Shown in pieces: positions 1 through 8,537 of a stretch of 25,319 nucleotides of DNA. Source of the stretch: a virus. A program made the position numbers and the translations under genes. Location: positions 1 to 25,319 of IMG/VR virus record IMGVR_UViG_3300034072_000208; one strand, 5' to 3'. The notes beneath the pieces were generated by a model. The model ran no database searches, was not told the DNA's origin, and saw only the letters and a program-made list of their open reading frames with translations. The first letter of the stretch is position 1; each line of letters begins with the position of its first letter.

Positions 1-69
1 GGTAATTCGGACCCCGATAAAAAACTAGCGACAGATTCTATTCATGGTCTTTCATTACAGGAGCGAGCA

Positions 70-1248
70 TTGAAGGTTGATCTCATCCCGATCGAGAAAG
101 TAATCCCCTATGCAAAAAATCCGAGGCGAAACGAGGCGGCAATTGCAAAAGTTGCAGGCAGCATTAAGGAGTTTGGTTTTCGTCAGCCTATTGTTGTCGA
201 CTCCGAAATGGTGGTTATCGCTGGCCACACAAGACTGGAGGCTGCGCGATCGCTTGGCATTGCGAATGTGCCAGTTCATATTGCCGAAGGTCTGAGCAAG
301 TCACAAATCAAGGCTTATCGCATCGCAGACAATCGAGTTGCTCAAGAGGCTGAATGGGATTTAGACCTTTTGAAAATCGAGCTGTCGGAATTGCGCGACG
401 AGGAGTTTGATTTAAGCGAGACTGGATTTGATGAAGATGAGCTGAATGATTTGCTTGCTGAAGCTGTTGCAGAAGGCTTAACCGACGAGGATGCTGTTCC
501 TGAGCCTCCACCGGAGCCTATTACAAAGCTCGGAGACATCTGGATACTAGGCAAGCACCGATTGATGTGCGGCGATAGTACGAGCGTGGATGCGGTTGAG
601 AGACTAATGGCTGGCGAACGACCCAGAATGGTTTTCACCGACCCACCGTATGGCATCGCACACAGCGGAAAGGGAATTACAGCAAACGGTGTGGGCAACG
701 ACTTCGGGCAAATACTGGGCGACGAAGATGTTAGCGTCGCTATTGACACATTCCGCCTCTGCGTTGGTCAGTGGCCAGAGGCGCGAATGGTATTTTGGGG
801 CGCAAACTACTACCCTAGCGCCTTGCCTGACGGCCACGGCTGGCTGGTGTGGGACAAGCAGCGCGAGGGCGACACATTTTCTGGCGCTGAGTTGGCGTTC
901 ATTAATGGTGGCGTGCGAGTTGATGTTTTTCGGCACATGTGGCATGGCATGGTCAAAGCAAGTGAGCATGGCCAAAAGCGCATACATCCCACCCAAAAGC
1001 CGATTGCGTTGGCTGAATGGTGCTTTGCTAAATACGGCGACTCAAGCACTGTTCTTGATTTGTTTGGCGGCAGCGGCAGCACTTTGATTGCCTGCGAAAA
1101 AACAGGTCGGTCTTGTCGAATGATGGAACTAGACCCAAAATACTGCGATGTCATCGTCAAACGATGGGAAGAATTCACCGGCAAGAAAGCGAGATTAGAA
1201 AATGGCAGTGGCGACCTACGGACTGGAGACGATCTGCAAGCTGCTTGA
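70..1248 (+). CDS. ParB-like nuclease domain / DNA methyltransferase fusion (392 aa)
   Basis: A two-domain DNA modification protein. Residues 1-95 look like a ParB/sulfiredoxin-fold domain (IPYAKNPR near the start, GHTRLEAAR at 52-60, ADNRV at 86-90). The rest is an amino-methyltransferase with DPPY at 191-194, HPTQKP at 306-311 and the SAM-binding segment VLDLFGGSGST at 328-338. DPPY before the SAM motif is the circularly permuted order of N6-adenine/N4-cytosine enzymes. Phages commonly carry this fusion next to terminase, perhaps to protect DNA from restriction or to mark it for packaging; the role here is inferred. The start is TTG at 70 with AGGAG at 59-63. The frame is open back to base 1, so an upstream start outside the window is possible. 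The 3' end overlaps the small terminase gene by 47 bases. Confidence 0.88.
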   Translation: MKVDLIPIEKVIPYAKNPRRNEAAIAKVAGSIKEFGFRQPIVVDSEMVVIAGHTRLEAARSLGIANVPVHIAEGLSKSQIKAYRIADNRVAQEAEWDLDLLKIELSELRDEEFDLSETGFDEDELNDLLAEAVAEGLTDEDAVPEPPPEPITKLGDIWILGKHRLMCGDSTSVDAVERLMAGERPRMVFTDPPYGIAHSGKGITANGVGNDFGQILGDEDVSVAIDTFRLCVGQWPEARMVFWGANYYPSALPDGHGWLVWDKQREGDTFSGAELAFINGGVRVDVFRHMWHGMVKASEHGQKRIHPTQKPIALAEWCFAKYGDSSTVLDLFGGSGSTLIACEKTGRSCRMMELDPKYCDVIVKRWEEFTGKKARLENGSGDLRTGDDLQAA

Positions 1249-1801
1249 TCTGACTCCTCAGCGGGTCAATCAACTTGTTAGGTCTGGTGTTATTCCAAAA
1301 CAAGAGCGCGGTCGATATGAGCTCGTGCCAGTTGTTAAGGCTTACATAAGATATTTGCGCGATCGTGCAGTCAATAACGATGTCGGTCCTGATTCTCTTA
1401 GTAACGAAAGAGCTCGGATGACTAAAGCTCGCGCTGATATGTTTGAGATGGAGCGAGATCAGATGCGAGAAACCTTAATCCCATCTGCTGACATTGAGGC
1501 GGCTTGGGAAAAGGTTGTGATGAATATGAGGGCAAAGCTAATAGCCATTCCTGGCAAGGCTGCTGCGAATGTCTATGCTGCGGAATCGCTTGCAGAAACC
1601 AAAGCAATACTGAAAGATGAGATCTATGAAGCCCTTGGAGAATTATCAAGAGTCGAGGTCCGAGTCGATAACCCTGTGCGGTCATCAGAATCTGAAGAAG
1701 ATCACGGAGTCAGTGCTGAGGAAGTTAGCCCCACCACCGGAGATAACCGTAAGCGAGTGGGCAGACCAAGAAAGGAAGCTGAGCCCAGAGTCGTCGGCTG
1801 A
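1202..1801 (+). CDS. Terminase small subunit, Nu1-like (199 aa)
   Basis: Probable small terminase subunit, which recognises the packaging site and recruits the large subunit. The first 50 residues resemble a winged helix-turn-helix (LETICKLLDLTPQRVNQLVRSG, then a basic wing and an aromatic helix). A helical, charged middle follows (about 65-145) that could oligomerise. The C-terminus is acidic and then ends in a basic KRVGRPRK patch like an AT-hook. Length and organisation fit lambda gpNu1-type proteins. The position directly before a GpA-type large terminase supports the call. It overlaps the methyltransferase gene by 47 bases and the large-subunit frame at its 3' end. The start is ATG with a weak purine-rich leader. 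Confidence 0.8.
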   Translation: MAVATYGLETICKLLDLTPQRVNQLVRSGVIPKQERGRYELVPVVKAYIRYLRDRAVNNDVGPDSLSNERARMTKARADMFEMERDQMRETLIPSADIEAAWEKVVMNMRAKLIAIPGKAAANVYAAESLAETKAILKDEIYEALGELSRVEVRVDNPVRSSESEEDHGVSAEEVSPTTGDNRKRVGRPRKEAEPRVVG

Positions 1802-3485
1802 GCCTGGCCAATGGAGGACTGATCGGGCTGAATATCAGCGAGGGATCATGGATTCTTTCGCAGATCCGACAATCCGTGAGGTTGTTGTCATGTCATCGGC
1901 GCAAGTTGGCAAGACTGAGATTCTTAACAATCTTTGTGGGTATCACATCGAGCATGATCCAAGCCCGATGCTAGTCGTGCAGCCAACGCTCGACATGGCG
2001 CAGACCTGGAGCAAGGACAGGCTCGCTCCAATGCTTAGAGATACCCCATCACTTGCTGGCCTGGTAAAAGATCCGAGGTCTAGGGATTCTGGCAATACGA
2101 CACTGCACAAACAATTCCCTGGTGGTCATTTGACTGCCTGCGGTGCAAATTCACCATCATCGCTTGCAAGTCGTCCTGTCAGAGTCGTGCTTTGTGATGA
2201 GGTCGATCGCTATCCAACCAGCGCGGGAAGCGAGGGTGATCCTGTCTTACTAGCCAAGAAAAGAGCGTCGACCTTTTGGAATCGAGTGATCGGATTGTTT
2301 TCGACACCAACGAATAAGGGCGCATCGCGTATTGAATCTGCTTTTGATGAATCGGATCAGCGGCGTTATTTTGTGCCTTGTCCACATTGTGAACACAAGC
2401 AATGGCTCAGATGGTCGCAAGTGAAATGGACTGAGCCTGATGATGTTCGTTATTACTGCGAATCATGCGGAGTTGGCTGGGATGATGCCGAGCGATTTCG
2501 AGCGATTAAGAACGGCAAATGGCAAGCTACGCAAGAATTTACTGGAGTCGCTGGCTTTCATCTTTCAGGGCTTTATTCTCCTTGGCTTATGCTGCGCGAT
2601 TGCGTGAATGATTTCCTTGAGGCTAAAAAATCACCTGAGACGCTACGAGTCTTTGTTAATACCTTTCTAGGCGAAACCTGGGAAGATGCAGGAGATCAGG
2701 TCGACGACTACGAGCTTGCAAGCAGAAAAGAAAACTGGGGCGATGCGCTGCCGAAAGAGGTGCTGCTGCTAACTGCTGGCGTGGATGTCCAAGATGACAG
2801 GCTTGAAATCGAGGTCGTTGGTTGGGGCAAAGATGAAGAATCCTGGTCTGTGGATTATCGCCAGATTTACGGTGATCCTTCTTCGCCTGGCGTGTGGAAT
2901 GACCTCGATCAGCTGCTGCAAGGACGATATGACCACGAGCATGGCGAGATGACGATCAGGGCTGCTTGTATAGACTCAGGGGGGCATCACACTGCAAGCG
3001 TTTACAAGTTTGCCAAGACGAGAGAAGGCCGCAGGATCTATGCAATCAAGGGTGTCGGTGGAGAAGGCAAGCCCATTGTCGGGAAACCATCGACCAACAA
3101 CGGGCAGCGGGTCAAGCTCTTCCCTGTTGGCGTGGATACGGTCAAGCGCACACTGATGTCACGATTTAGGATTCAAGAACCAGGTGCTGGCTATTGTCAT
3201 TTCCCAGAAGGCAGGGCAGATGAATATTTCCGGCAGCTGACAGCAGAAAAGCTCGTGACCAGGTATCACAAAGGCTTTCCGAGGTTGGAGTTTGTGAAGG
3301 TTCGCACCAGAAACGAGGCACTGGATGCTCGTGTTTATGCGATGGCTGCGCTGTCCATTCTGAATGCAAACCTGACTACAATGCACAATTCGATGATGCA
3401 AAGACAATCTATTCCTGTCGAGCAAAAGGCAAAACCACCTGTCTTTGCAAAAAAACCTTCGTCCTTTGTCAATAGTTGGCGTTAA
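1617..3485 (+). CDS. Terminase large subunit, GpA family (up to 622 aa)
   Basis: The packaging motor ATPase and nuclease that cuts concatemers and drives DNA into proheads. Numbered from 1617, SEWADQERKLSPESSAEPG (47-64) is the family N-terminal signature. SSAQVGKT (93-100) is Walker A and VVLCDEVD (190-197) is Walker B. FSTPTNKG (228-235) follows as a coupling motif. A Cys4 zinc motif CPHC/CESC lies at 255-258 and 281-284. AGVDVQDD (387-394) and CIDSGGH (451-457) supply acidic residues of the C-terminal nuclease. The start is uncertain: ATG at 1617 overlaps the small subunit gene by 185 bases, and GTG at 1713 (residue 33) lies just before the conserved region. Neither has a strong ribosome binding site. 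Identity is secure. Confidence 0.95.
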   Translation: MRSMKPLENYQESRSESITLCGHQNLKKITESVLRKLAPPPEITVSEWADQERKLSPESSAEPGQWRTDRAEYQRGIMDSFADPTIREVVVMSSAQVGKTEILNNLCGYHIEHDPSPMLVVQPTLDMAQTWSKDRLAPMLRDTPSLAGLVKDPRSRDSGNTTLHKQFPGGHLTACGANSPSSLASRPVRVVLCDEVDRYPTSAGSEGDPVLLAKKRASTFWNRVIGLFSTPTNKGASRIESAFDESDQRRYFVPCPHCEHKQWLRWSQVKWTEPDDVRYYCESCGVGWDDAERFRAIKNGKWQATQEFTGVAGFHLSGLYSPWLMLRDCVNDFLEAKKSPETLRVFVNTFLGETWEDAGDQVDDYELASRKENWGDALPKEVLLLTAGVDVQDDRLEIEVVGWGKDEESWSVDYRQIYGDPSSPGVWNDLDQLLQGRYDHEHGEMTIRAACIDSGGHHTASVYKFAKTREGRRIYAIKGVGGEGKPIVGKPSTNNGQRVKLFPVGVDTVKRTLMSRFRIQEPGAGYCHFPEGRADEYFRQLTAEKLVTRYHKGFPRLEFVKVRTRNEALDARVYAMAALSILNANLTTMHNSMMQRQSIPVEQKAKPPVFAKKPSSFVNSWR

Positions 3486-3508
3486 AATCGGGGCAATTTG
3501 GGGGCAGC

Positions 3509-4102
3509 ATGGCAAATTTGTTCAGTGCGGCGAACGCTCCGACGATTGAGCCCGACAAGATTGTCGTCGGTGATTTCTTGCAATGGAAGCGAATCGACCT
3601 GGGTGTTGACTATCCGAACACGCTACACACAGCAACTTATGTGGCTCGGATTACAGGCGGCGGCGCAAATGAGATACAGCTTGCAGGCACGAATAGTGGC
3701 AGCGATTATCTGTTTACGGTCAGCTCTGCAACCTCTGCAAACTTTTCGCCAGGCTACTATCACTGGCAACTTGAGATTGTTGAGACATCTTCTGGCAACC
3801 GCATTGTTGTCGATCGCGGTGCATTTGAGGCGATTGTCGATCTCGATGTCAATAACTCAGATCCTCGCACTCATGCAGAAATCATGCTCGACAAGATCGA
3901 GACGCTTTTGCAAGGAAAGGCAGATGCTGATGTTGCGAATTACTCGATTGCAGGCAGAAGTCTGACAAAACTCTCACCTCGTGAGCTGCTGGATTGGCGC
4001 AACTATTACAAGGCTGAGGTACAGAAAGAATTAAACCTAGAGCGCATTCGTCGCGGTCAATCTACTGGCATGACGATCAAAGTGAGGTTTCCTGGGAAAT
4101 GA
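3509..4102 (+). CDS. Putative head-joining protein between terminase and portal (197 aa)
   Basis: It occupies the lambda W position, between large terminase and portal. Residues 1-115 are rich in beta-strand pattern (alternating T, V, I and aromatic residues) and look like a small beta-sandwich. The last 60 residues are helical and charged and contain AGRSLTKLSPRELLDWRNYY, resembling the gpW/DUF6148-type segments in small head-joining proteins. I infer a head completion or connector role, but the beta domain is not in lambda gpW, so the family is uncertain. The frame could start at TTG 3476. ATG at 3509 is preferred because a GGGGG run lies just upstream and the sequence MANLFSAANAP looks like a natural N-terminus. 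Its stop overlaps the portal start as ATGA. Confidence 0.6.
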   Translation: MANLFSAANAPTIEPDKIVVGDFLQWKRIDLGVDYPNTLHTATYVARITGGGANEIQLAGTNSGSDYLFTVSSATSANFSPGYYHWQLEIVETSSGNRIVVDRGAFEAIVDLDVNNSDPRTHAEIMLDKIETLLQGKADADVANYSIAGRSLTKLSPRELLDWRNYYKAEVQKELNLERIRRGQSTGMTIKVRFPGK

Positions 4103-5577
4103 AGCTCTTTGATTTTTTCCGTAGAAAGACCGAGCAGAAGATTGCAAAGCCTCTGTTGCGAAATTACAACGGTGCGGCGGGCGGTCGTTTGCTTTCTGAT
4201 TTTGTCATCAACAACCAGACTGCTGATTCTGCGCTGCAATACAGCCTGCCAACCTTACGCAATCGCTCGCGGGATCTTGAGCGCAACAACGAATATGCTC
4301 GAAAGTATCTGACGCTATTGCAGACTAATGTGGTTGGTGATGCAGGCTTTAATTTGCAAGTAAAAGCGCGAACCACCAACGGCAGCCTGGACGGTCCTGG
4401 CAACACCATGATTGAAAATGCCTGGACTCGTTGGAGTCGTGTTGGCAATTGCACTGTCGACAAGAAACTGTCCTTTCTCGATTGCCAGCGACTTGCGGTG
4501 CGAATGCTTGCTCGTGATGGTGAGTGCTTTGTGCAGCTGCTCAACGGTCCAAGATACCAGGACGGTTTTGCAATCAAGTTGATGGAAGCTGATTGGATCG
4601 ACGATCAAAAGAATGAGATTCTCAGCAATGGCAATCAGATTCGGATGGGCATCGAGATTGATGAGATGCAGTCGGTGGTTGCTTACTGGGTGCTGACGCA
4701 GCATCCTGGTGATACGTCTTTCAGGACCAATGTGGCTCGAAAGCATATTCGAGTGCCTGCTGACAGGATCTTGCATCTTTATATGCCCAATCGCTTAGGA
4801 GTTCGTGGCGAACCTTGGATGGCTCCAGTGATTGACTCGCTGAAGATGCTCAGAGGTTACAGAGAAGCTGAGCTCGTGGCTGCGAGGGTTGCTGCAAGCA
4901 AAATGGGAGTGATTACGACCCCGACAGGCACTGAATACACAGGCGATGGCACAGAAAACAGCCACACGCCAATCATGAATGCTGATCCTGGGACATTCCA
5001 CCAGTTGCCTGCTGGCTGGGACATCAAGATGTTCGACCCAACGCACCCGACAAGTGCTTTCGGTGATTTTGAGAAAGCAGTGCTGCGAGGCATTGCTAGC
5101 GGTCTGAATGTGGCTTATACGAGCCTGTCAAATGATCTGGAGGCGACAAGCTACTCAAGCATCAGAGCTGGGACGCTTGAAGATCGAGACAATTATCGAG
5201 TGCTGCAATCATTCATCATCGAGCACTTTGTCGATCCGATCTATCGTCAGTGGCTTGCCTCTGCGATGCTTAACAATTCATTCCCATTGCCTCCAACCAG
5301 GTTCGACAAGTTTGCAGATGCAACGGTCTGGCGAGGTCGCGGCTGGAATTGGGTTGATCCGTTAAAAGAGATCAACGCTGCGGTGGTTGGTCTCAACAAT
5401 GGCATTTTGTCTATGCAAGACGTGGCAGCTCAATACGGCAGAGACGTAGAAGAAACCTTCTCGGCTATTCAGCGCGACAAGGAGCTTGCAGCACAATACG
5501 GGCTGAGCATGAGTTTTGAGCCCTTTGGTGAGAAGATGCCTGCTCCTGCAATGGTTGACGAAAATGCCGATTCCTAA
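4099..5577 (+). CDS. Portal protein, lambda gpB family (492 aa)
   Basis: The portal forms the dodecameric ring at one capsid vertex through which DNA enters and to which the tail joins. The N-terminus MKLFDFFRRK and SRDLERNNEYARKYLTLLQ (about 53-71), followed by VVGDAGFNLQ, match the lambda-type portal pattern. ARDGECFVQLL (about 137-147) and GLNVAYTSLSNDLEATSYSS (from residue 335) are further family hallmarks. The length is normal. It is translationally coupled to the preceding gene through ATGA. The downstream protease-capsid gene starts inside its last 14 bases. Membership of the lambda portal family is a recognition from sequence pattern, not an alignment. Confidence 0.93.
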   Translation: MKLFDFFRRKTEQKIAKPLLRNYNGAAGGRLLSDFVINNQTADSALQYSLPTLRNRSRDLERNNEYARKYLTLLQTNVVGDAGFNLQVKARTTNGSLDGPGNTMIENAWTRWSRVGNCTVDKKLSFLDCQRLAVRMLARDGECFVQLLNGPRYQDGFAIKLMEADWIDDQKNEILSNGNQIRMGIEIDEMQSVVAYWVLTQHPGDTSFRTNVARKHIRVPADRILHLYMPNRLGVRGEPWMAPVIDSLKMLRGYREAELVAARVAASKMGVITTPTGTEYTGDGTENSHTPIMNADPGTFHQLPAGWDIKMFDPTHPTSAFGDFEKAVLRGIASGLNVAYTSLSNDLEATSYSSIRAGTLEDRDNYRVLQSFIIEHFVDPIYRQWLASAMLNNSFPLPPTRFDKFADATVWRGRGWNWVDPLKEINAAVVGLNNGILSMQDVAAQYGRDVEETFSAIQRDKELAAQYGLSMSFEPFGEKMPAPAMVDENADS

Positions 5578-8023
5578 TGAAAGCATGGTTGAAGAGGCGC
5601 AGCGCGGACTGGCCTGGCGGCGAGAATTCGGACGTGGTGGGACTGCTGTTGGGATTGCTCGCGCTCGCGACATTTCTAATGGTGTTGATCTTCCGATGGC
5701 TACTATCCGACGAATGAAGGCTTATTTTGACCGGCACGAGGTCGACAAAGAGGCTCAAGGATTTAGACCAGGCGAAAATGGATACCCCAGCAATGGGAGA
5801 ATCGCTTGGGCTCTGTGGGGCGGCGATCCTGGGCAGACCTGGGCAAATCGTCTTGTCGCGCAAGACAATGAAGAGGAAAGAAGCATGATTGAGGAAAGAC
5901 CTTATCCAAACGAACATGCAGCCAGGCTGACTGATCCGGCGCAATACGATGGCTTTGCTCGTGTGAATGACCAGTTCGGACCAGGCATTGATGCGATCTT
6001 TGGGATCAAGGACGGTGAGAGCGAATTGCAAGCAATCAGGTTTGATGCAGATCGTTTCACTGCTGATGAGGCAAGAGAATGGCTTGCAGAGCATGACTAT
6101 GACCCGATAGAATTCGAGGAGGCGACAGGAGAGGACGCAAGCGGCGATACTTCTGACGACAATGACGAGGATGAAATGGCTGCTGAAGAGCGCAAAAGCA
6201 TTGCGAAGCTGAATACCAGGGCGATGACCTGGGAAGCATCTATCGACCAAAAAGCTCGCACTGCGCTGATCGCTGTCTCCTCTGAGGCTCCTGTCGAGCG
6301 ATATTTTGGGACTGAGATTCTCAATCACGAGGCTCGGTCTATTGATCTGACATTTATGAATTCTGGTCGGGCTCCTCTTTTGCTCGATCATGACGCGACC
6401 AAGCAGATTGGGGTCGTGGAGTCTGTGACACTTGATGAGTCAACCCGTCGACTACGGGCAAAGGTTCGCTTCGGAAGAGGTGAGCTGGCAAGTGAGGTGT
6501 TTCAGGATGTTTCTGACGGTATCCGCAGCAACATTTCTGTCGGTTACGAGATCCGAAAAATGGATGAGGTAACCAAAGGTGAATTCCGAGTCATGGACTG
6601 GTCACCTCTTGAAATTTCAATCGTGAGCATTCCTGCTGACCAGACAGTCGGCGTGGGTCGGTCGAAAGAAATGGATTCTTCTCAACCTGTCATTTTCCAA
6701 AAGGAAGAAATCATGTCTGATGTAAATCTCGATCAGATTCGTTCCGAAGCAGCAGCAAAAGCTCGTCAGGACGCATCTGCAATTCTCGCTCTTGCAGCTC
6801 GCCACAATCGCAGCGATCTCGGTCGCAAAGCTATTGAGGAAGGCACAAGCATTGAGGCTTTCCGTGGTCAGTTGCTGGATGCAATCGGCAATGACAAACC
6901 TCTCGACACTCGTGCGACTGACATTGGTGCATCGCGTCATGAGCAAAAGGAATACTCCTTAGCTCGTGCTCTTCGCGCTATGACCACCAATGATTGGAGG
7001 CAAGCAGGTTTCGAGCGTGAAGTCAGCGACACCATTGCTCGCAGTATTGGTCGTGACGCAAAGGGCATCTTTGTTCCTGATTTCGTATGGGGCAAGCGTT
7101 CTGGTCCTATGTCGACTGCTGCAACAGGTGGCTCTGCTTCTGAGAATGTCTCTGACAAGCTCGTGCCAACGATTCAGGCTGGTGACATGTTCATCGAGGC
7201 TCTTCGCAATCGCATGGTGATGGCTGATCTCGGTGTCACGTTCATGAATGGTCTTGTAGGCAAGATCCAGATCCCCAAGTTCTCTGCTGGTGCTAATGCA
7301 GCATTTGTGGAAGAGCTCGCAGCGGTGTCTGACCAGTCTCCGACCGATGCAGCTGTGACGTTGCAGCCTCGTACGCTTGGTGCTTATGTAGACATTTCGC
7401 GTCTGCTTATGATGACCTCGGTTCCTGCTGTCGATCAGATCGTTCGCAACGACCTGCTTGCAAGCATGGCAGAGCGCATTGAGTATTACGCAATCAACGG
7501 CTCTGGCTCTAGCGGTCAGCCCACTGGCTTGCTGAATCTGTCGGGTATCAACGATATTGACATCTCTGCTGGCACTGATGTTGATTCGCTGACCTGGGCT
7601 GACATCGTTGCGCTCGTGAAGGCTGTGGAAGAGGACAACGGCGTGGTGAATCCTGCTGCTCTTGGCTGGCTGACCCATCCTGCTGTTAAGGCAAAGCTCG
7701 CATCGACTGCAAAAGTGTCAAGCACTGATTCGGTCATGATCTTGGCTGAGCCCTGGAATTCGTTGTATGGCTACAAGTTTGCAGCCACAGCAGCAGTTCC
7801 AACCAACCTCGATCCAGGCGATGCAGGCAATGACGCTTCGGCACTCATCTTCGGTGACTTCTCACAGTTGATGGTTGGAACCTGGGGCGCACCTGAGATC
7901 CTCGTCGATCCTTATACTGGCGGCACTGCTGGTACGGTTCGTATCATCGTGATGCAGGAAGTTGATGTTGCAGCTCGCAACGCAGTCAGCTTCGCGCTAA
8001 CGAACGAAGTCTCGGTTGCCTGA
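5564..8023 (+). CDS. Prohead protease-major capsid protein fusion, HK97-like (819 aa)
   Basis: One uninterrupted frame encodes maturation protease and capsid. Residues 1-105 form an N-terminal module (GTAVGIARARDISNG, then FRPGENGYPSNGRIAWALWG) seen on phage proteases. A charged region and acidic linker follow. The HK97-type prohead protease lies at about 215-370, with probable catalytic His276 in LLLDHDA and Ser325 in NISVGYE. The HK97-fold major capsid protein begins near residue 384 with a helical delta-like segment, then SKLVPTIQAGDMFIEAL, a P-domain and GSGSSGQPTGLL. The start is ATG 5564, overlapping the portal by 14 bases; the frame is open back to 5516. Internal ATGs at 5885 and 6713 each follow a good Shine-Dalgarno sequence, so separate protease and capsid chains may also be made. 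Confidence 0.92.
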   Translation: MPIPNESMVEEAQRGLAWRREFGRGGTAVGIARARDISNGVDLPMATIRRMKAYFDRHEVDKEAQGFRPGENGYPSNGRIAWALWGGDPGQTWANRLVAQDNEEERSMIEERPYPNEHAARLTDPAQYDGFARVNDQFGPGIDAIFGIKDGESELQAIRFDADRFTADEAREWLAEHDYDPIEFEEATGEDASGDTSDDNDEDEMAAEERKSIAKLNTRAMTWEASIDQKARTALIAVSSEAPVERYFGTEILNHEARSIDLTFMNSGRAPLLLDHDATKQIGVVESVTLDESTRRLRAKVRFGRGELASEVFQDVSDGIRSNISVGYEIRKMDEVTKGEFRVMDWSPLEISIVSIPADQTVGVGRSKEMDSSQPVIFQKEEIMSDVNLDQIRSEAAAKARQDASAILALAARHNRSDLGRKAIEEGTSIEAFRGQLLDAIGNDKPLDTRATDIGASRHEQKEYSLARALRAMTTNDWRQAGFEREVSDTIARSIGRDAKGIFVPDFVWGKRSGPMSTAATGGSASENVSDKLVPTIQAGDMFIEALRNRMVMADLGVTFMNGLVGKIQIPKFSAGANAAFVEELAAVSDQSPTDAAVTLQPRTLGAYVDISRLLMMTSVPAVDQIVRNDLLASMAERIEYYAINGSGSSGQPTGLLNLSGINDIDISAGTDVDSLTWADIVALVKAVEEDNGVVNPAALGWLTHPAVKAKLASTAKVSSTDSVMILAEPWNSLYGYKFAATAAVPTNLDPGDAGNDASALIFGDFSQLMVGTWGAPEILVDPYTGGTAGTVRIIVMQEVDVAARNAVSFALTNEVSVA
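5872..5887 (+). promoter_or_regulatory. Possible internal ribosome binding site and start in the protease-capsid gene
   Basis: AGAGGAAAG at 5872-5880 lies 4 bases before an in-frame ATG at 5885. The resulting product would begin MIEERPYPNEH and would lack the first module of the fusion, leaving a more standard prohead protease N-terminus. Whether it is used is unknown. Confidence 0.4.
6701..6715 (+). promoter_or_regulatory. Probable internal ribosome binding site and start for free major capsid protein
   Basis: AAGGAAG at 6701-6707 with a 5-base spacer precedes an in-frame ATG at 6713. It sits exactly at the junction between the protease domain and the capsid delta-like region. A product starting here would be 436 residues (MSDVNLDQIRSEAAAKARQD and on). 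That is a normal size for an HK97-type capsid precursor. It would supply capsid subunits in excess over protease. Confidence 0.6.
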
Positions 8024-8026
8024 TAA

Positions 8027-8248
8027 ATGGACATTCGGATCTTGCAGACCTGTTTTGTAGTGGGAGGCAAGCACCGAGCTGGTGACATCATCTCAGTCGT
8101 TCCAACGATTGCAGAGCAGCTCATCAAGCGAGGGTTTGCGGTTCCATTGCATAACGACAGGTCTGTGGGTCTGGAAGTCAGCCAGGTAGATGCGGAAGTT
8201 TCAAAGCGCAAAGGCAGGAGGGTAGATCGTGGCAGTCGAATCGGCTGA
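8027..8248 (+). CDS. Small hypothetical head-region protein (73 aa)
   Basis: A short protein that starts 3 bases after the capsid stop. It begins MDIRILQTCFVVGGKHRAGD, followed by a helix and a hydrophobic strand (AEQLIKRGFAVPL), then a basic tail (SKRKGRRVDRG). This pattern (ligand/ribbon-like strands, KHRAGD, then AEQLIKRG-AVP) is common in unnamed small proteins located between capsid and connector genes in phages. I cannot assign a function. It overlaps the following gene by 20 bases. There is no strong ribosome binding site, so translation may be coupled to the capsid gene. Confidence 0.65.
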   Translation: MDIRILQTCFVVGGKHRAGDIISVVPTIAEQLIKRGFAVPLHNDRSVGLEVSQVDAEVSKRKGRRVDRGSRIG

Positions 8249-8537
8249 TGATCGTGCGATCTTCCTGGCAGTCAATGACTTTGGGATTTCCGCGACTTTT
8301 ACACACAGTGCAACGACGACGACAATTTCAGGCATCTTTGACAACGATTTCATCGAGGTCGATGCAGGAGGTGGGGTCGGTTTTGCACTACAGCAGCCAA
8401 AGTTCATCGCAAGGACAGCAGACGTTTCCACAGCGGTCGAAGATGACACGTTGGTGATTTCTTCAGTGACTTACAAGATCAAGGTTCGGCAGGATGATGG
8501 CACAGGCATGACGGTGTTGATCCTGGAGAAACAATAA
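8229..8537 (+). CDS. Head-tail attachment protein, lambda gpFII-like (102 aa)
   Basis: Likely the connector protein that binds the portal end of the filled head and receives the tail. It contains DFGISATFTH near 17-26, the strand-turn segment TISGIFDNDFIEVDAGGG, and the closing strands TYKIKVRQDDGTGMTVLILE. These fit the small beta-barrel of the gpFII/phage head-tail joining family, and length and position agree. The start is GTG at 8229. An AGGAGGG-like ribosome binding site about 8 bases upstream (8215-8221) decides it. The stop TAA shares one base with the ATG of the next gene, so the two are probably coupled. Confidence 0.78.
   Translation: MAVESADDRAIFLAVNDFGISATFTHSATTTTISGIFDNDFIEVDAGGGVGFALQQPKFIARTADVSTAVEDDTLVISSVTYKIKVRQDDGTGMTVLILEKQ

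Noticed and set aside
3159-3515. Antisense open frame near the end of terminase
   Set aside because: Shadow of the terminase C-terminal nuclease domain; no motif or ribosome binding site.
5465-6391. Long antisense open frame (308 aa) over portal end and protease region
   Set aside because: It runs opposite to the clearly coding portal and protease frames, has no recognisable domain and a low-complexity Ser/Arg-rich composition.
6959-7678. Antisense open frame (239 aa) over the capsid region
   Set aside because: Shadow of the HK97-like capsid frame; composition rich in Ser, Arg and His with no motif.
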